A program made the position numbers and the translations under genes. A model generated the notes under the pieces. That model was given only the letters and a program-made list of their open reading frames with translations, made no database searches and had not been told where the DNA came from. A stretch of DNA of 64,000 bases. Source: Straminergon stramineum. Its lineage: Eukaryota > Streptophyta > Bryopsida > Hypnales > Calliergonaceae. This document shows positions 13,195-24,930 of the stretch, piece by piece. Each line of letters begins with the position of its first letter. Within the stretch, counting starts at the first letter, position 1. The stretch lies in NCBI GenBank assembly GCA_963920665.1, contig OY987263.1, positions 46,783,218 to 46,847,217 on the forward strand. Reading direction: 5' to 3'.

Positions 13195-16100
13195 TTAAGA
13201 ACCACTACTCTCTCCTAAATCGTGAGATGGCCCCTCCTTAGCCAAAAGTCTTGCACTCATTCGTCGAGTATTTGGCCCAGGATTGTAGACAACACCTCCT
13301 CCGGATCTAATCTCCATGTCAACTGCTGAAAACTATCGTTTGGTTTCCGGAGAGTGGTCATTATCATCATTATCCTCTCTCTTTCGTTTTGAAGTTCGCT
13401 TTGGAGACAAATCTACTTCTTCAACCTTCAAGGCCCTCAATGCAACATCCACTCAATCTACGAACACATTGACCTGTTCGTCATTAGCTTCGATGGGTAA
13501 CCCTATTGGTCGAAAATCGGCCAATAGAAACCCCCTCCATTCAACTATGATGTCACCTATCCTCTTGTCAAATGCCCCAGCTACCTCCACAAATAAATGC
13601 CCTGTAGTTGTTTCCCCATCTATTTCCACAATAGCATGAGCTTTGGCAGCTTCTTCCAACTTTGACAAGAAAAGGGCCCTACCAATCAAAGTGTGATTAT
13701 AAGCCCCATATTGCTCATTGAACTCTTGAGCATGCTCCACCTCTACCCAAGTGTTGTTTGGCCCTTTCTTCACTTCTTTGTCGGGAAAGCGAAAAAACTT
13801 ATTGTGTTGCATACTCCAATGGCCCCCCATATTGTGACAAAACAATTCACGAGCCTCGCCATCTTCAATATCCTTAGCCCGCAACTCCACCTCTCTATTG
13901 ACGGTCATCCACATGAAAAGATCCACTGACTCTCCAGACTCCTCATACAATCCATGTCGGCATTCAATTGAATCCCATGTGAGAGGTCGCCTCCAATGCA
14001 AGAAATTTTGGAACTAGTATGGCCCTTGATCAAGAGGAAGGGTCCATCGGTTGTATTCGTGGCCGGGGGGCATATCTTCCAAGATCCCAAGCATTTCGTA
14101 GAATCGAGGGCTCAAAGGAGAACGACACTCGGCACAAACCAAACGAATGAGTGATGCTTTCACGATGCATGTCACGTGAAAAGTGTGGCGACATTGGCCC
14201 ATGGTTAGGGCTCCTTCAGGGCCAAAAGGACCTTGGCAAAGGCTACAATGACTCTTCAAGATTCCTAGGGCTGGATTGCAAGCATGCACTACTGTCTTTT
14301 CTTTCTCCTTGATGTGTGCTGAAAGCGTGTTGTAAAGGACCCACCCTTCCTCTACTTCCAAGGCCCAATCGATGTGTGCAACATTGTCCTTCTTTGCATG
14401 ATTCAACCGCTCAAACATGTCATCCATGTCCCCCCAACATGTAATTTCGGTGGAACCCCTTAGATGTTCATAATACCCCTTCTTGAACCAAGCCAAAGAG
14501 TTCTCCACGGCATTGCATTCTTCATCCGACTTCATTGCCAATTTCATAAGCCCTTTCATTGCTCGAAATACTACAGAGGGTTTGTCTTGGAGTTTCTGTA
14601 CCCATGCCAACCATCGAGACTCTAATCCGCTCTTCGGCATGCATTCCTCCATGCCCATGATTCTTTGAAATCGGTCCAACTCCAACTCAACAAGGATTTT
14701 CTCTTGAATTGCTTCATCTAATTTCAACTGTAGCTCTTCCACCTCACTGCCTTTCGTTTGCGTCGAAGCATCCTGCAATGTACGGGAAACATTAGGAATG
14801 ATGGTTCGTACTACTTGTTCACATTTCTTGTCATTCCCAACCTCATCCAAATTCAAGATGATGGATGTCTCCACCACTTTTGCCTTCTCAAAAGGAAGAG
14901 AGAGTTGATCGCTCTCTTGACTTTCTTGCACAAATGGAATGTTCACAGAGCCCATGGTAGGCCTACCCCTCTTCAATTCTTGTACTTCGAGCTCCAATTC
15001 TTCGATGCGCTTTCTTTGAATGACCTTGTTACAATGTTCATGCTGTATGTTTTTCTGCGACAACTGCAACTTCATTTCCAAGTCCTCACACTTCATCTTT
15101 AGTCGATGAATGTTTTCCTTTAAGGCCATCAAACTTTTTAAGTTCATCATGCCACCTTCAAGAATTGGTGCCACTTTCTCAGTGAAATTGCAAAAAGCCA
15201 AGGCACCAGTCAACAATTCAGATGCCATTTTGGAAAATTCCTCTGCCATGTCCCTAACCCAAGGAGTAATTTTAGCTAACATTTGAGCTGAAGTTCTCAA
15301 TCTGTATGCGGTTTGCGAAATAGTACCCCAGCCCCCTTTTCTTGCGGGCTGACTAGAGCTACTTGCCTCATTTTCGGAATTAGAATGAAGATGTTGTTCT
15401 GCTAGTACTTGCCAATGACTACAACATTCTAACAGCTTTTCCAATTGATTGGCGGTGGGTATGGAACAAAGAATCTCCAATTGCGCCGAGCTTAAAGTTG
15501 CTAAATGTGGATGCCCTCCAGTTCTTGCACTTAATATTTGTCTTGGGCTCAACCTTCGACTCGAGCTTACGTTTTGATGCAGACTCAACATTCGAATTGG
15601 GCTCAATGTTTGGCTTCGCCTTGGCGTCGTTGGCAGCTGAGAAATTGGAGTTGCATATTCCACCAAGCTCTCAAAAGCTTTACTATCTATATAACCCTAA
15701 ATTCTAACATTGGTCCTTGCAAGTTGGTCCTCATTGACCTCTCCATCTGGCGAAAAAGGTGACCCACGTTCTTCCACCAGTGTTTCCTTGTTTGCAGCCA
15801 TGTCTAGACCGCCCAAGGAAGGCCATATTCATTATATTGAGACCTTTTGGAGTCTCAATTTTATCCTCGACTCGAGGATAAACCATTTTATCTCTTTACT
15901 AGTATTTTTTTATAAATAGGTAACAACACCAACTTTTAGAATTTCATTTTAGGATCACTATTTGAGTATTATTTATTTTTGGTTTTAATTCCTAATTTTT
16001 TAAATGAATTTTCCAATAATTGACATTGTGTCTTAAAATCTACGAAAAGTCTCAATATAATGAATATGGCCTTAAGGTTGTTTCATTCGTTGTAGTTTCC

Positions 16101-16849
16101 TTGCTTAGAGCCATGCTTTGTTCACCCAATGTTATCACATTCGGTGTGGATGTGAAGCACATTGGAGGAGTTGCAAAAACCTCTCCGTCGACACCTCCAG
16201 AGGAGACATTGCTCACTTCCGTGCAAGGTTGTGCCACTTCTGTGGGCCTTAATTGTACTGCATCACCTAAAACCTCGGAGACCTTTGTTGTACGCGTTGT
16301 AGTATTTTTTAATACTTTTGGAGTCTTGGTTGGTTCACTTGGTTCTACCTGAGAATCGTACAAATCGGGAATGTCTTTTTGATTGGGTTGCAGTAAAAGT
16401 GGAGAATCCACCTTGGATGGATAAGTGCTCCAATCTACCTTGCGGTTTAAAATGAGTTCTGCATATACCATGGATGCCACACTATAATTTATGCATCCCT
16501 TACTCCTTGGCTTGTCCCCAAATAGCGTCTGCCACACCTCCTCCGATCGATGCACAAAATGCTTATTGTTGCAATTACATGGCTTACAACAAAAACCATG
16601 TGTATGCACCACATGGCAATCCCGAGGCCACAACTTGTCAATGTGGTACATTTTCACATACTTCTTGCATGTTTTGAAGGTCCAATATTCCTCCTCTTCC
16701 TCCTCCTCCCAACCGCTCTCCGCTTTGATGTTCAGGTCATCTAAAATCTCATAGTGAAGCCCATGAGGGGCCCCCTTTGCTTTAGTCCCCTTCTTTTTTT
16801 CACCTCCTGAAGTCCTCCCATCGTTGGTAGGAACACCTTGATCCACCAT
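13195..16849 (-). pseudogene. Zinc-binding/coiled-coil/RING-H2 protein gene, split by a MITE
   Basis: One gene of unknown function, presumably a RING-type E3 ligase-like protein. The first part (ATG 16849) has a Lys/Gly-rich start, an acidic run and a Cys/His cluster around CKKYVKM and CCKPCNCNNKHF (16560-16680). The second part has a long coiled coil (about 14750-15150) and a RING-H2 finger at 14125-14247 with spacing C-x2-C-x14-C-x-H-x2-H-x2-C-x10-C-x2-C. A basic tail follows (SKRKRE, NTRRMSARLL) to a TAA at 13195-13197. A 255-bp MITE (15819-16073) separates the parts. Removing it and one 4-bp duplication joins them in a single frame of 1,132 codons including the stop. In-frame stops are TAG 15697-15699, TAG 14014-14016, TGA 13453-13455 and TAG 13333-13335, with no frameshift. 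It lies inside the 20-kb hAT element, upstream of and parallel to the transposase. Confidence 0.75.
15819..16073. mobile_element. 255-bp MITE inside the RING gene
   Basis: The ends are a perfect 25-bp inverted repeat: 15819-15843, beginning AAGGCCATATTC, and its reverse complement ending at 16073. Flanking AAGG direct repeats (15815-15818, 16074-16077) fit a short target duplication. The interior is AT-rich and non-coding. The insertion adds a stop soon after the junction, truncating the upstream part of the host gene. The superfamily is not assignable from a 4-bp duplication. Confidence 0.8.
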
Positions 16850-17049
16850 GATAGATGATTTGAATTTTTGAGCCCTTCGAAAAATAGTACCACGACACGT
16901 GAGTACCGTGAGATGTGTGTAAATAAGTAACAACGTAAATTAGCAATAGTAAGAAAAGCTCAAGGACCCCCACTCTCCACCCTGTACGAGCAATTGACAC
17001 TTAAAGCAGCAGTAGTACATCCAACCTAGCGCCAAAGGAGAGTAGAAGT

Positions 17050-17470
17050 GAGAGCAAATGAGGTGGCCGTCCCCCCATATACTCATCCACCACCAAACCT
17101 AAAAAACATCCGCCCCAAAGCGGACCTAGACCTACCGTCTACCGCAGCGAACGCCGAGCGATCGCTGGGATTGGCAGACGGGCAGTTGTCCACTCGCTTC
17201 GGTGGCAACTGGACCTCCCCTCCGCCAATCCCGACCGCGGGCCGCTCCCAAACCATCCCATTCGCTCAAGCCATCCGCTCAGGTCATCTACCATCCCTGA
17301 CCGACCCCGCACTTGGCTGTCCGCTTAAGCCGTCTGCTCAGGCCATCCACCGTCCCTGTTCGCATAAATGGCAGACCTGGCCATCTGCTTAAGCCGTCCG
17401 CCATCGCCAACCGACCAGACGCAAGACTGTTCACCTCGCTGGGGACCCTACCTGACCTTAGTCCGCCGGC
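17050..17470. repeat. GTCCGC/CCGTC cluster upstream of the RING gene
   Basis: A GC-rich block of CCGTCC, GTCCGC and CCATCCGC motifs starts about 200 bp upstream of the RING-gene start codon. It runs into sequence (17480-17720) related to the arms of the foldback at 27.1 and 28.1 kb, including a CCCTAAACCCTAACCCT block. This may be a regulatory or terminal repeat module. Confidence 0.6.
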
Positions 17471-17607
17471 AGTCCTAAAGCATTGAATTCTGAGAAGGAT
17501 AGATTCATGTACCAAAAAAACCTTTTCAATGCTAGAAGTATCCAATGTAGTATTAATGTAAGAAAAGGTAATTCCAGATACTCCTTCCCACATTTAAACA
17601 TGCTCTC

Positions 17608-17636
17608 CAAACCCTATACCCTAAACCCTAACCCTC
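17608..17636 (+). repeat. Interstitial telomere-like repeat
   Basis: About four imperfect copies of the plant telomere unit CCCTAAA occur together (AAACCCTATACCCTAAACCC). The block is far too short and degenerate for a chromosome end. Similar blocks occur in both foldback arms near 27,230 and 28,070. Confidence 0.7.
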
Positions 17637-17719
17637 CAAAAAATTCAGAATTATACAACCTTCAATTGTACATATTGAATTTATAGCATTGCATGAATTT
17701 TCAACATTATTGATGCGAT

Positions 17720-19260
17720 GTGTGGAATATGTTTTACCTATGAGGCTATGATTCCTTTGTAGTTTGGAATGCAACCATGACAATATAATGTAGATGTAGA
17801 CCTTACTTAGTTTGTCAATTGTCATGTACTCGTGTTAGTATGTTACTCATGTAGATTTCAATTTTTCTTAAGATTTAGCACCTAAATTATCACTTTATTA
17901 TGAGCCATTAAATAAATGTGGATCATTCAATTATAACTTGGAGTGTGTCTTCAATTTTTGTTGTTGAATGTATTCATAGTTTAGAACACCAATATGAAAT
18001 TATGAATAGACTAAAAGAAATTATATTATCTCATTATTCTATTATAACATTTATCGAATGTATAGGATGGTGCTAAAATGATTCAAGCATTTTAATGTAA
18101 TGTGAAATGTTGTGGACAAGATTAAAGTAAGCAGTTATACAACAAAATGAATTGAAAATTCATATCATACACACTTTGACACTTATACCTATGTATACTT
18201 GTGTGCATCCTAAATTGTAAACCAATCATAAATTTATCACAACCCAAAAATATTAGAGCTTAGGTAATGTACAATGTGATTGACCTTCAAATATAATGAG
18301 TCTTCAATTACAAGAAATTAGAAATGGTCATACTTCAATGATTACAAGTGTGTTTCATCTCAAAATTTTTTTGCAGATAATAATATAGAGAGGTTCATAA
18401 TATCATATCTTTTAAATTATAAATTTACATTATTGATTGAATTGCTTATATAGTTATGTAGGCCTAGGATTTTGTAAAATCTTGAACCCCTAAAGCCTTC
18501 ATGCTTTTTTTCCCATCAAATATCACTCAAAACTGCCATTTCGAATGCAAAGAGACAAAAATCTTAAAAATTGATTTTTGGGCATATTTAACCATAGGAA
18601 TTTATACTAGACTAGTATAAAAGTTAATTAAGTTATCTTGTCATCTTGAAAACTTTGAGTACATACATTGTATGGTATTTGCATTTAAAGTAAGCCCCCA
18701 ATTTTTTTTCTTCCATCTTGCCATACTAGATTGTTGGGCTTCTCATTTTCTTCACTTTAGATTTTTGGCACTAGTGAATTTCATTTTAGAATATCTTGTG
18801 TTGAGAAATTTAACTCTTAAGTGAAGACTAAAGAATCTTGAACCAAAAATTTAGAAATAAATCATTTAATTGAGATCACATATCATAAGAGTCCCGTATA
18901 AGAGTGTAGGGCCTTTGGGACTTTAGGGATTAATTATTTTCCTTGAAAGGCATGAAAAAGAATAATAAATTGAACCCTGAAGGCTTTTGTTACAATCTTA
19001 ACATTGAATTTCTTTTGCTATTAGTCAAAAAGTATTGTTGACATCACAAACTTGTACAAAAGCACTAGTGTAAAACAAAATTTCTTTACACACTAATTTG
19101 AATTCTTTATTTACAAATCAAATGATTTTCCAAACAAGAGACTTTGGGATGTCACTTTTGATAGTTGTATCAATTTCAGACCTCATGACATAACATATTA
19201 AAAATAATTTCTCTACTTTTCTTAATTCACCATATAATGCAATCTCTACTTGTTGCCTTG
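17720..19260. other. AT-rich spacer inside the hAT element
   Basis: No gene. The stretch from about 18470 to 18850 is a diverged direct repeat of about 21825-22190 (shared order: ACCC-TA-AAG, CTTTTTT, TGCCATTTC, AGATTTTTGGC). A CCCCTAAAG start near 18483 and CTTTAGGGATTAA near 18920 could be worn TTAA-type MITE ends. Confidence 0.45.
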
Positions 19261-19261
19261 T

Positions 19262-19870
19262 CTGTCCACCCATCTCCACAAAGTTCAAAACACCTCTCCC
19301 GCCGGTCCGCCCAACCACCAATTCAGAAATTGAAAAACTCCTCTCTCCCATAGTCCCGCCCACCTCTCCCCTCCCACACTCCTCTTTGTCCGCCCGTCCG
19401 CCTGTCCGCCCGACCATCTGTCTACCCAACCACCAATTCAGAAATTGAAAAACTCCTCCAAACCACAGTCCCGCCCACCTCTCCCCTCCCACGCTCCTCT
19501 CCGTGCGCCCGTCTGCCGTAAACCAAACACCAACTTCCAAACTCAAAAACACCTCCCTCCTTCCCTCCCTTAGTCCCACGCTCCTCTCCGTCCGCACGTC
19601 TATGCATCCGCAATCCCCGTCCGCGGGTCCGAAGTCCCCGTACATGCTTCCGTAGTCCTCGTACGTGCTTCCGCAGTCCTCGTCCGCGCGTCCGCAGTCC
19701 CCATCCACATTGTCCATCCGCCTATCGGGAATCTGTCCGCATTTCCCGTCCACGTCCACGCTCCTCCGTCCACTGCTTGTCGGTGACCGTGTGATCCAGC
19801 GAACGGCGATTTCAAACCGCCCGATCTGCCCGTCCGCCTGCATGCTGTCCAAAGCGGACGGTAGCGTCCA
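19262..19870. repeat. GTCCGCC motif array upstream of the RING-gene paralogue
   Basis: Dense GTCCGCCC, CCGTCCGC and CGCAGTCC motifs include two near-identical stretches of about 120 bp (19305-19400 and 19428-19510) sharing CACCAATTCAGAAATTGAAA. The array ends about 440 bp upstream of the next gene on the plus strand. It belongs to the same motif family as the other clusters in this element. Confidence 0.65.
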
Positions 19871-20329
19871 CATACCCTAAAACGCCAACCACATAAATGT
19901 CAACGCGGTCGGCTCATTTTTTCACAATCGTTTCCCTTCCAGAGTGGGTGATCCACTGCCTTCGGGAATCTACGCGCCCCTTCCAACTTGGTGCGTGAAC
20001 GATTGTGTTTGTATTAACTTTTTTTTATCACATATTGGTTTGAGTGATTAGGGGGCTGCCCCAACTTATAAGTCTTTAATTTTACGGAGTTCATTTGAAT
20101 GTTTTTAATTACTTGAACCGTGTTCGAGTTGATTGGGTTGTCAGAAACTCAAGGTGTTCAAGTTTATGATTGATTTGGTTGTTAGTAACAGTAGGTGCAA
20201 TTTGTTTTAATCCAAATTCTTACTTTTCATTTGGTACATTTAGCCAAAGCGGGCAAAAATTGCATTTGAACTTTGTGATCCTTTTGGTTCATTATTAATT
20301 GAGGTTTGGAGGTTACCATATCGCGCAGA

Positions 20330-21415
20330 AGTGGTGGAGGAAGTAAGAAGGAGAAATCACAAGAGATCAATTGGGAAGATTTGGGAGACATAACCTGCGT
20401 TGTAGAGAAGGGATGGGAAAAGGAGCCCAAGAAAGTATGGGATTGCACAACATGCAAGAAGTACGTCAAAATGACGCACCTCTCCAAACTATGGTCACGT
20501 GATCGCGCAGAGGTGCAAGTTTGTCGTTGGGAAGGACAAATGTCCACATGTAAGAGTGAACACTTTGTTCGCTGATACAAGGAGATAACATTTGCATCAA
20601 GTTTACCAAGCTCCAAGCCAAACGTCATGAACTATTCAAACATGGCTATGATTTGGGCGGAGATAGTACTCCATAAAGAAGTAGATTGGCGCACAGTTGC
20701 AGGGCGCAATGTGAAGAATTTAACTCGCGAGGAAACAATAATTCCTACTAACTAGGTTGGACCAAGCAATTACATGCCGGAGTGGTCCAATAGAGGCTAT
20801 GGAGGACTTCCTTCGGTCGTCTTGAAGGATGCTGAAGATGATTGGTCAGATGAAGATGAAGATGATGATGATCCAGCACCCGTGACATTTGGTGAGAGAC
20901 ACAAACGTCGAGAAGATCGGGAAGACATTGAGTACCAACAACAAATGCAAGAGGCCATGCGCGGAAGCGTAGAAGACTGGGGTTGGCAACATGATGGGTC
21001 CTACTACCGTGATTATAATGCACGTGGATCACGAGATGGGACAGGTGGTTCAGATTATGGTAATGCCCCCCAAGTTGGCTCTTAAAGTATAGGAGGAAGC
21101 CATGGACCGACACACTATGGTCAATATGGTGGTTCTAGCCAAGGAGGCTCTCAATACTACTCTGGATTGACTACACATGGTTCATATGGGCATCAGGGAG
21201 GCCCTTATTATGGCGGATCAAGTGAAAGAGGGTCCTGGGAGAGTGCTCCAATTCCTCCTCCAACCTTTGGAGGTCCTTCTTATGGAAATGAATATGGACA
21301 AGGAGGTGCATCAAGTGGATATGGTTACAACTATGGGGGTGGACCATATATTGGGGTACATCCTTTAGGCCCAAATGACAACAAGGATTCTAATTCGGAT
21401 TCTGATTCAAAGTAA
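20330..21415 (+). pseudogene. Paralogue of the RING-gene N-terminus with Gly/Tyr-rich tail
   Basis: The first half matches the zinc-binding N-terminus of the gene at 13195-16849. Both share a GW...CKKYVKM block, KLW-x-RD, a Cys/His region ending in HFV, and NYS-x-A/M ... AE...VDW. The second half differs: an acidic run (DWSDEDEDDDD), a charged stretch, then a Gly/Ser/Tyr/Gln-rich low-complexity tail (for example GYGYNYGGGPY) ending in SDSDSK. There is no coiled coil or RING finger. One frame is kept throughout but broken by TGA 20573-20575, a TAG near 20751-20755 and TAA 21083-21085. No in-frame ATG precedes the homologous start, so the 5' end (or an upstream exon) is missing; the start given is where similarity begins. 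Function unknown; cargo of the 20-kb hAT element. Confidence 0.65.
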
Positions 21416-21419
21416 AGTA

Positions 21420-22447
21420 GTTAAATAGAGTATGGTATTCTAGTCATCTTATGTTTGTTTTCATGTATGGTTCACTCATTGTAATGTACATAGACGGTAG
21501 AGTGCGGCAAATATAGCACAATGCTCTTGACGAGTTGTAATCACCTTTTTTGTGATTTTGATAGGAATACATTGTATTTTTATATTTTAATAAAGCAATA
21601 TTTATGTCACGTAATTCATAGGATTTAATACCATTGATGCATGACTATGGGTTAATAGGTATTTGTGAAAATGGAAAATGTATTGGACCACTTTCTACAA
21701 TATTTTCATTCCAATCATTCAATGTGAATAGGTGAATTGCAAATGCAAAGGATGTCCCAAATATACAATAGAGGTTTGTAGAATAGTGAGAACCACCATT
21801 TTAGTTCCATTTGCTATTAAAAATTGAATTGTAAACCCTAGAAGTCCGAAGGCTTTTTTGCATCCAAGCCCATTTAGTGATTTAGAATTGCCATTTCAAT
21901 TACAAAGAACTAGAAAATGTAGGAACAATGTTTTTGGCATGTCGGATTGTACGATTTTGTATTATAGCAATTTATGAACGTGTAGAAGCAATTTCAAAAA
22001 CTTAACGCACATAGATTGTAAGATATTTGCATTCAAGGTGACTGAAACAAATTATTTTGCTATTTGCTTGACTAGATTTTTGGCTTCTAATTATTGAAAC
22101 AATAAATATTTCTACTTGTGAGTACTATTTTATAATTTTGTATGTTGAAGACTTGAAGAATTTAGATGAGAGTATGAGAACATAGGAAGAAAAATTCCAC
22201 CAAAAGATGTTTAGTTTTTATTCATAAGATAATTGATAAGTTGAGTATATTCAAGATCGAAACTAGAACATTATTCATTTTAAGATAAAATGATGTAAAC
22301 ATGAGAATCTCAATAGTGAGAGTATTTCAATAAGCAAACCTCACCGGCTATCCCTCTATAAATTTTTTTCATTTCCATGATACATGATTTACTTGATTCT
22401 TACTTTCGTTTGAAACTGAAATGTTCAATATGATACATATATTTGGC
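21420..22447. other. AT-rich spacer
   Basis: No gene. It contains the second copy (about 21825-22190) of the diverged direct repeat described at 18470-18850. It separates the paralogue from the motif cluster in front of the kinase-like gene. Confidence 0.45.
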
Positions 22448-22479
22448 TTAGAGATGTTCAAGAGAAATTAAAATCTCCA

Positions 22480-22830
22480 ATCGTGGGGACGGTCTGCCAT
22501 CCGTCTGATCGGACGAGCTGGCGGCATCCGTGACAAGCTGGACGTCGGATTTGGAGGACACTGATCGCCCGATCGTCCTGCTGATCGAACGGCCGACTCG
22601 AGGTGGACGAAAGACCGTCCACAGAATTAGACGGCCAAGACAAGGCGGACAGCCATCTCGAGGCGATTGAAATGCGCCCTGACCATCGGACGGCTGCGAC
22701 AAGGCGGACGGAATGCCATCCACATGATTGGATGGCTGCGACGGGGCGGACAGCTAGGAGGAGGCAAACGGGGACGAGCCGTCCGTCCCATATAAGAAGG
22801 GCGGACGGCCCATCCGCAATCACTTTTGCC
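22480..22830. repeat. GGACGG/CCGTCC cluster upstream of the kinase gene
   Basis: Motifs in both orientations (GGACGG, CCGTCC, GGCGGACAG) run up to a TATA box at 22791, so they occupy the promoter-proximal position of the kinase-like gene. The mixed orientation differs from the one-sided clusters elsewhere in the element. Confidence 0.6.
22791..22798 (+). promoter_or_regulatory. TATA box of the kinase-like gene
   Basis: TATAAGAA lies 209 bp upstream of the ATG at 23000, just downstream of the GC-rich cluster. Transcription would be expected to begin near 22820-22830. Confidence 0.45.
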
Positions 22831-22999
22831 TTGCCCCTTGCGTTTTGTAAGTGTGGAGTGGAGAGCTTGGTGGTTCGTCCTCCATTGGTTCCTCTCCTCG
22901 GGAAGGCGGAAGTCTTATTTGGGGGCCCCATTATTGCCATTTTTTGTAGCGAACTTCTAAGTTTTAGTTACAAATTTCAGGTATTAAAAATTTATCACG

Positions 23000-24481
23000 A
23001 TGCCAAGATCGAAGAAGGCGGTGAAGGGACAACAAGTGGTACAAGAGGTGGAAAGTAAGGAAATTCCATCCGATGCATGCAAAGCATTCATGACCGAATG
23101 CATTGCAAAATTCTATGAATTGGAAACCACTGTGTCTCTTGACACAAAATATGTAAGATATGGAGAGGAGTGTCCATCCAAATTCAAGGCAGATATGACG
23201 CAGAGAATGTTGGATGCCTTATACATTCCGCAATGGCAACATGAGACAGAGAAGAGGGTTTTCAACAAATGTTTGGAGAATAAGGTGCATGATGCATTGT
23301 GGAACGCTGATGTGGTTCTCACAAAATACGGCAAACAACACCGTGCAAATGATGAAGCCTTTGAGCAAGTCATTCTCAAAGCTCAATTGTTTATTGGGCG
23401 TTGCGCCCCATATGCGAAGAGGCGTAATAGACAAGGGTCATTGGGTTGGTGGACTAGCGCTGAGGGTCTTGCTAAATTGGATATGGGTAGACGTCATTTT
23501 ATAGCGCTTCCAGACACCGCACAGGTGATTCCCCAAGATGGCTTAATCATGAGGGGAGGATATGCAACAATTCGGAGGGTGAGAATTGAAGGATGTCGAG
23601 GGATAGCTCCATCTTGGGAGTTCGCAGCAAAGATATCCAACCACCACAGTATGCAACCTCAACTTGCAAAGTTGGAACATCAAAATGAATCAATGGTAGT
23701 GAGGATTCCACATTCAGGAGTCATACGGTTTGTTGCACTTCATGCAAGAACAAATGAAGGATACTCGTATTGGTGGAATGGCGGAACACTTCGACAAATG
23801 TTGAACCTAGATAACGATTATCCAGACAACATATATGTTTGGTTATAGTATTCGAACCCAACAAAGTCCGATGTGACTAAAGCTTTTCATCTCGCTCAAT
23901 TTCGGAAGAAGCGCACCGAGCTTGCTTGGGCATTGGTGCATATCATGAATGCGGTACATGTGTCTAGACATCTACACAATGATATTTCTCCAGACAATAT
24001 CATGTTTCATTTTCCTGATGATGAATCACGTGTCTACATTGGCATTTGCGATTGGGGCATGACTACTGTAGCTACTGAACCAATGAAATCCTTGTATACG
24101 TTCACATCTGCAAGTGAAATGAACGAAGCTTTAACAAGGAGGTGGTGGGTGGATCCAAGCATTGCATATTTGCATAGAAGAGATGCAAATGTAGAAATCA
24201 TTCCACATTTATCACGTGCATCGAAGGAATATGCAATTGGTAAAATAGCTCAAAGGATCAATAAACAATGCATGTCAGAGAACTACAACAGATTGCAACG
24301 GGAAACAAATGCAATGGCCATGTTTAACCACCACCAATTGGGAATTGTGTTTCACCAATACTTGGACCGGCTTTGTCAAAGAGGTGATGGTTATCGGGGT
24401 GGTTTGGCCCACATCATCAATCGGTTCACTAGCCAATTCAATTGGCCTATGCCGGATGAACACTTCCGACATTCATATTAG
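23000..24481 (+). pseudogene. Protein-kinase-like gene, one in-frame TAG
   Basis: A 494-codon frame from ATG 23000 is interrupted once, by TAG at 23846-23848 (codon 283). The N-terminal 180 residues are unrecognised. A glycine-rich loop (GGYATIRRV, about residues 186-194) and an AAK lysine (about 211) are followed, after the stop, by catalytic-loop motif HNDISPDN (Asp about 328, Asn about 333) and DWG (Asp about 351) in place of DFG. The order and spacing are those of a eukaryotic protein kinase, so Ser/Thr or Tyr phosphorylation is the likely ancestral activity; substrate unknown. No usable ATG follows the stop before the catalytic loop, so the second half is a continuation, not a separate gene. 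It has its own upstream TATA box and GGACGG cluster and lies inside the 20-kb hAT element. A single nonsense codon makes it the best-preserved cargo gene. Confidence 0.75.
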
Positions 24482-24930
24482 TAATATAGTGCAAGAGTGT
24501 ACTATATAGAATTTTATAAATATTTGATAAATGTAGAACTTCGGATTTATGCATGTAGATTGCTTAGTATATATGCACCCCTAGAGTATGTCAATATATG
24601 TAAAATTAGACATACATTTTGAATTTTTCAATGTATTTGAATTGTTTTTGAATGAATATCAATTTTTGACAAATCAAGAATATCTCTTGTTTGAGTGCAA
24701 AGTGCAATATTTCTTCTTGAATGTAGATGGCTATTTAGTTGACAAGCTTGTATGACAAATTGCATGATGTATGATGTGTGTGTGCAAAAGTTTCTAAGCC
24801 CGTTCAATTTCATTTGGAATAAGTCTTGGAAGAAGACCATTTCATTTATGATATGGAATTACTTGGACCCTCTTAGAAGTTGTGTTCCATCAATTTCATT
24901 GATATTTGAATTATCATGCCGACCCGTTAA

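Noticed and set aside
17608..17636. Telomere or chromosome end
   Set aside because: Only a few degenerate CCCTAAA units, with similar blocks inside the foldback arms; ordinary interstitial sequence.
13195..24481. Reassigned genetic code (TAG or TGA as sense codons)
   Set aside because: All three stop codons interrupt genes, the bHLH gene has no internal stops and ends in TAA, and the host is a land plant. Degeneration is the simpler reading; U-to-C RNA editing is known from plant organelles, not nuclear transcripts.
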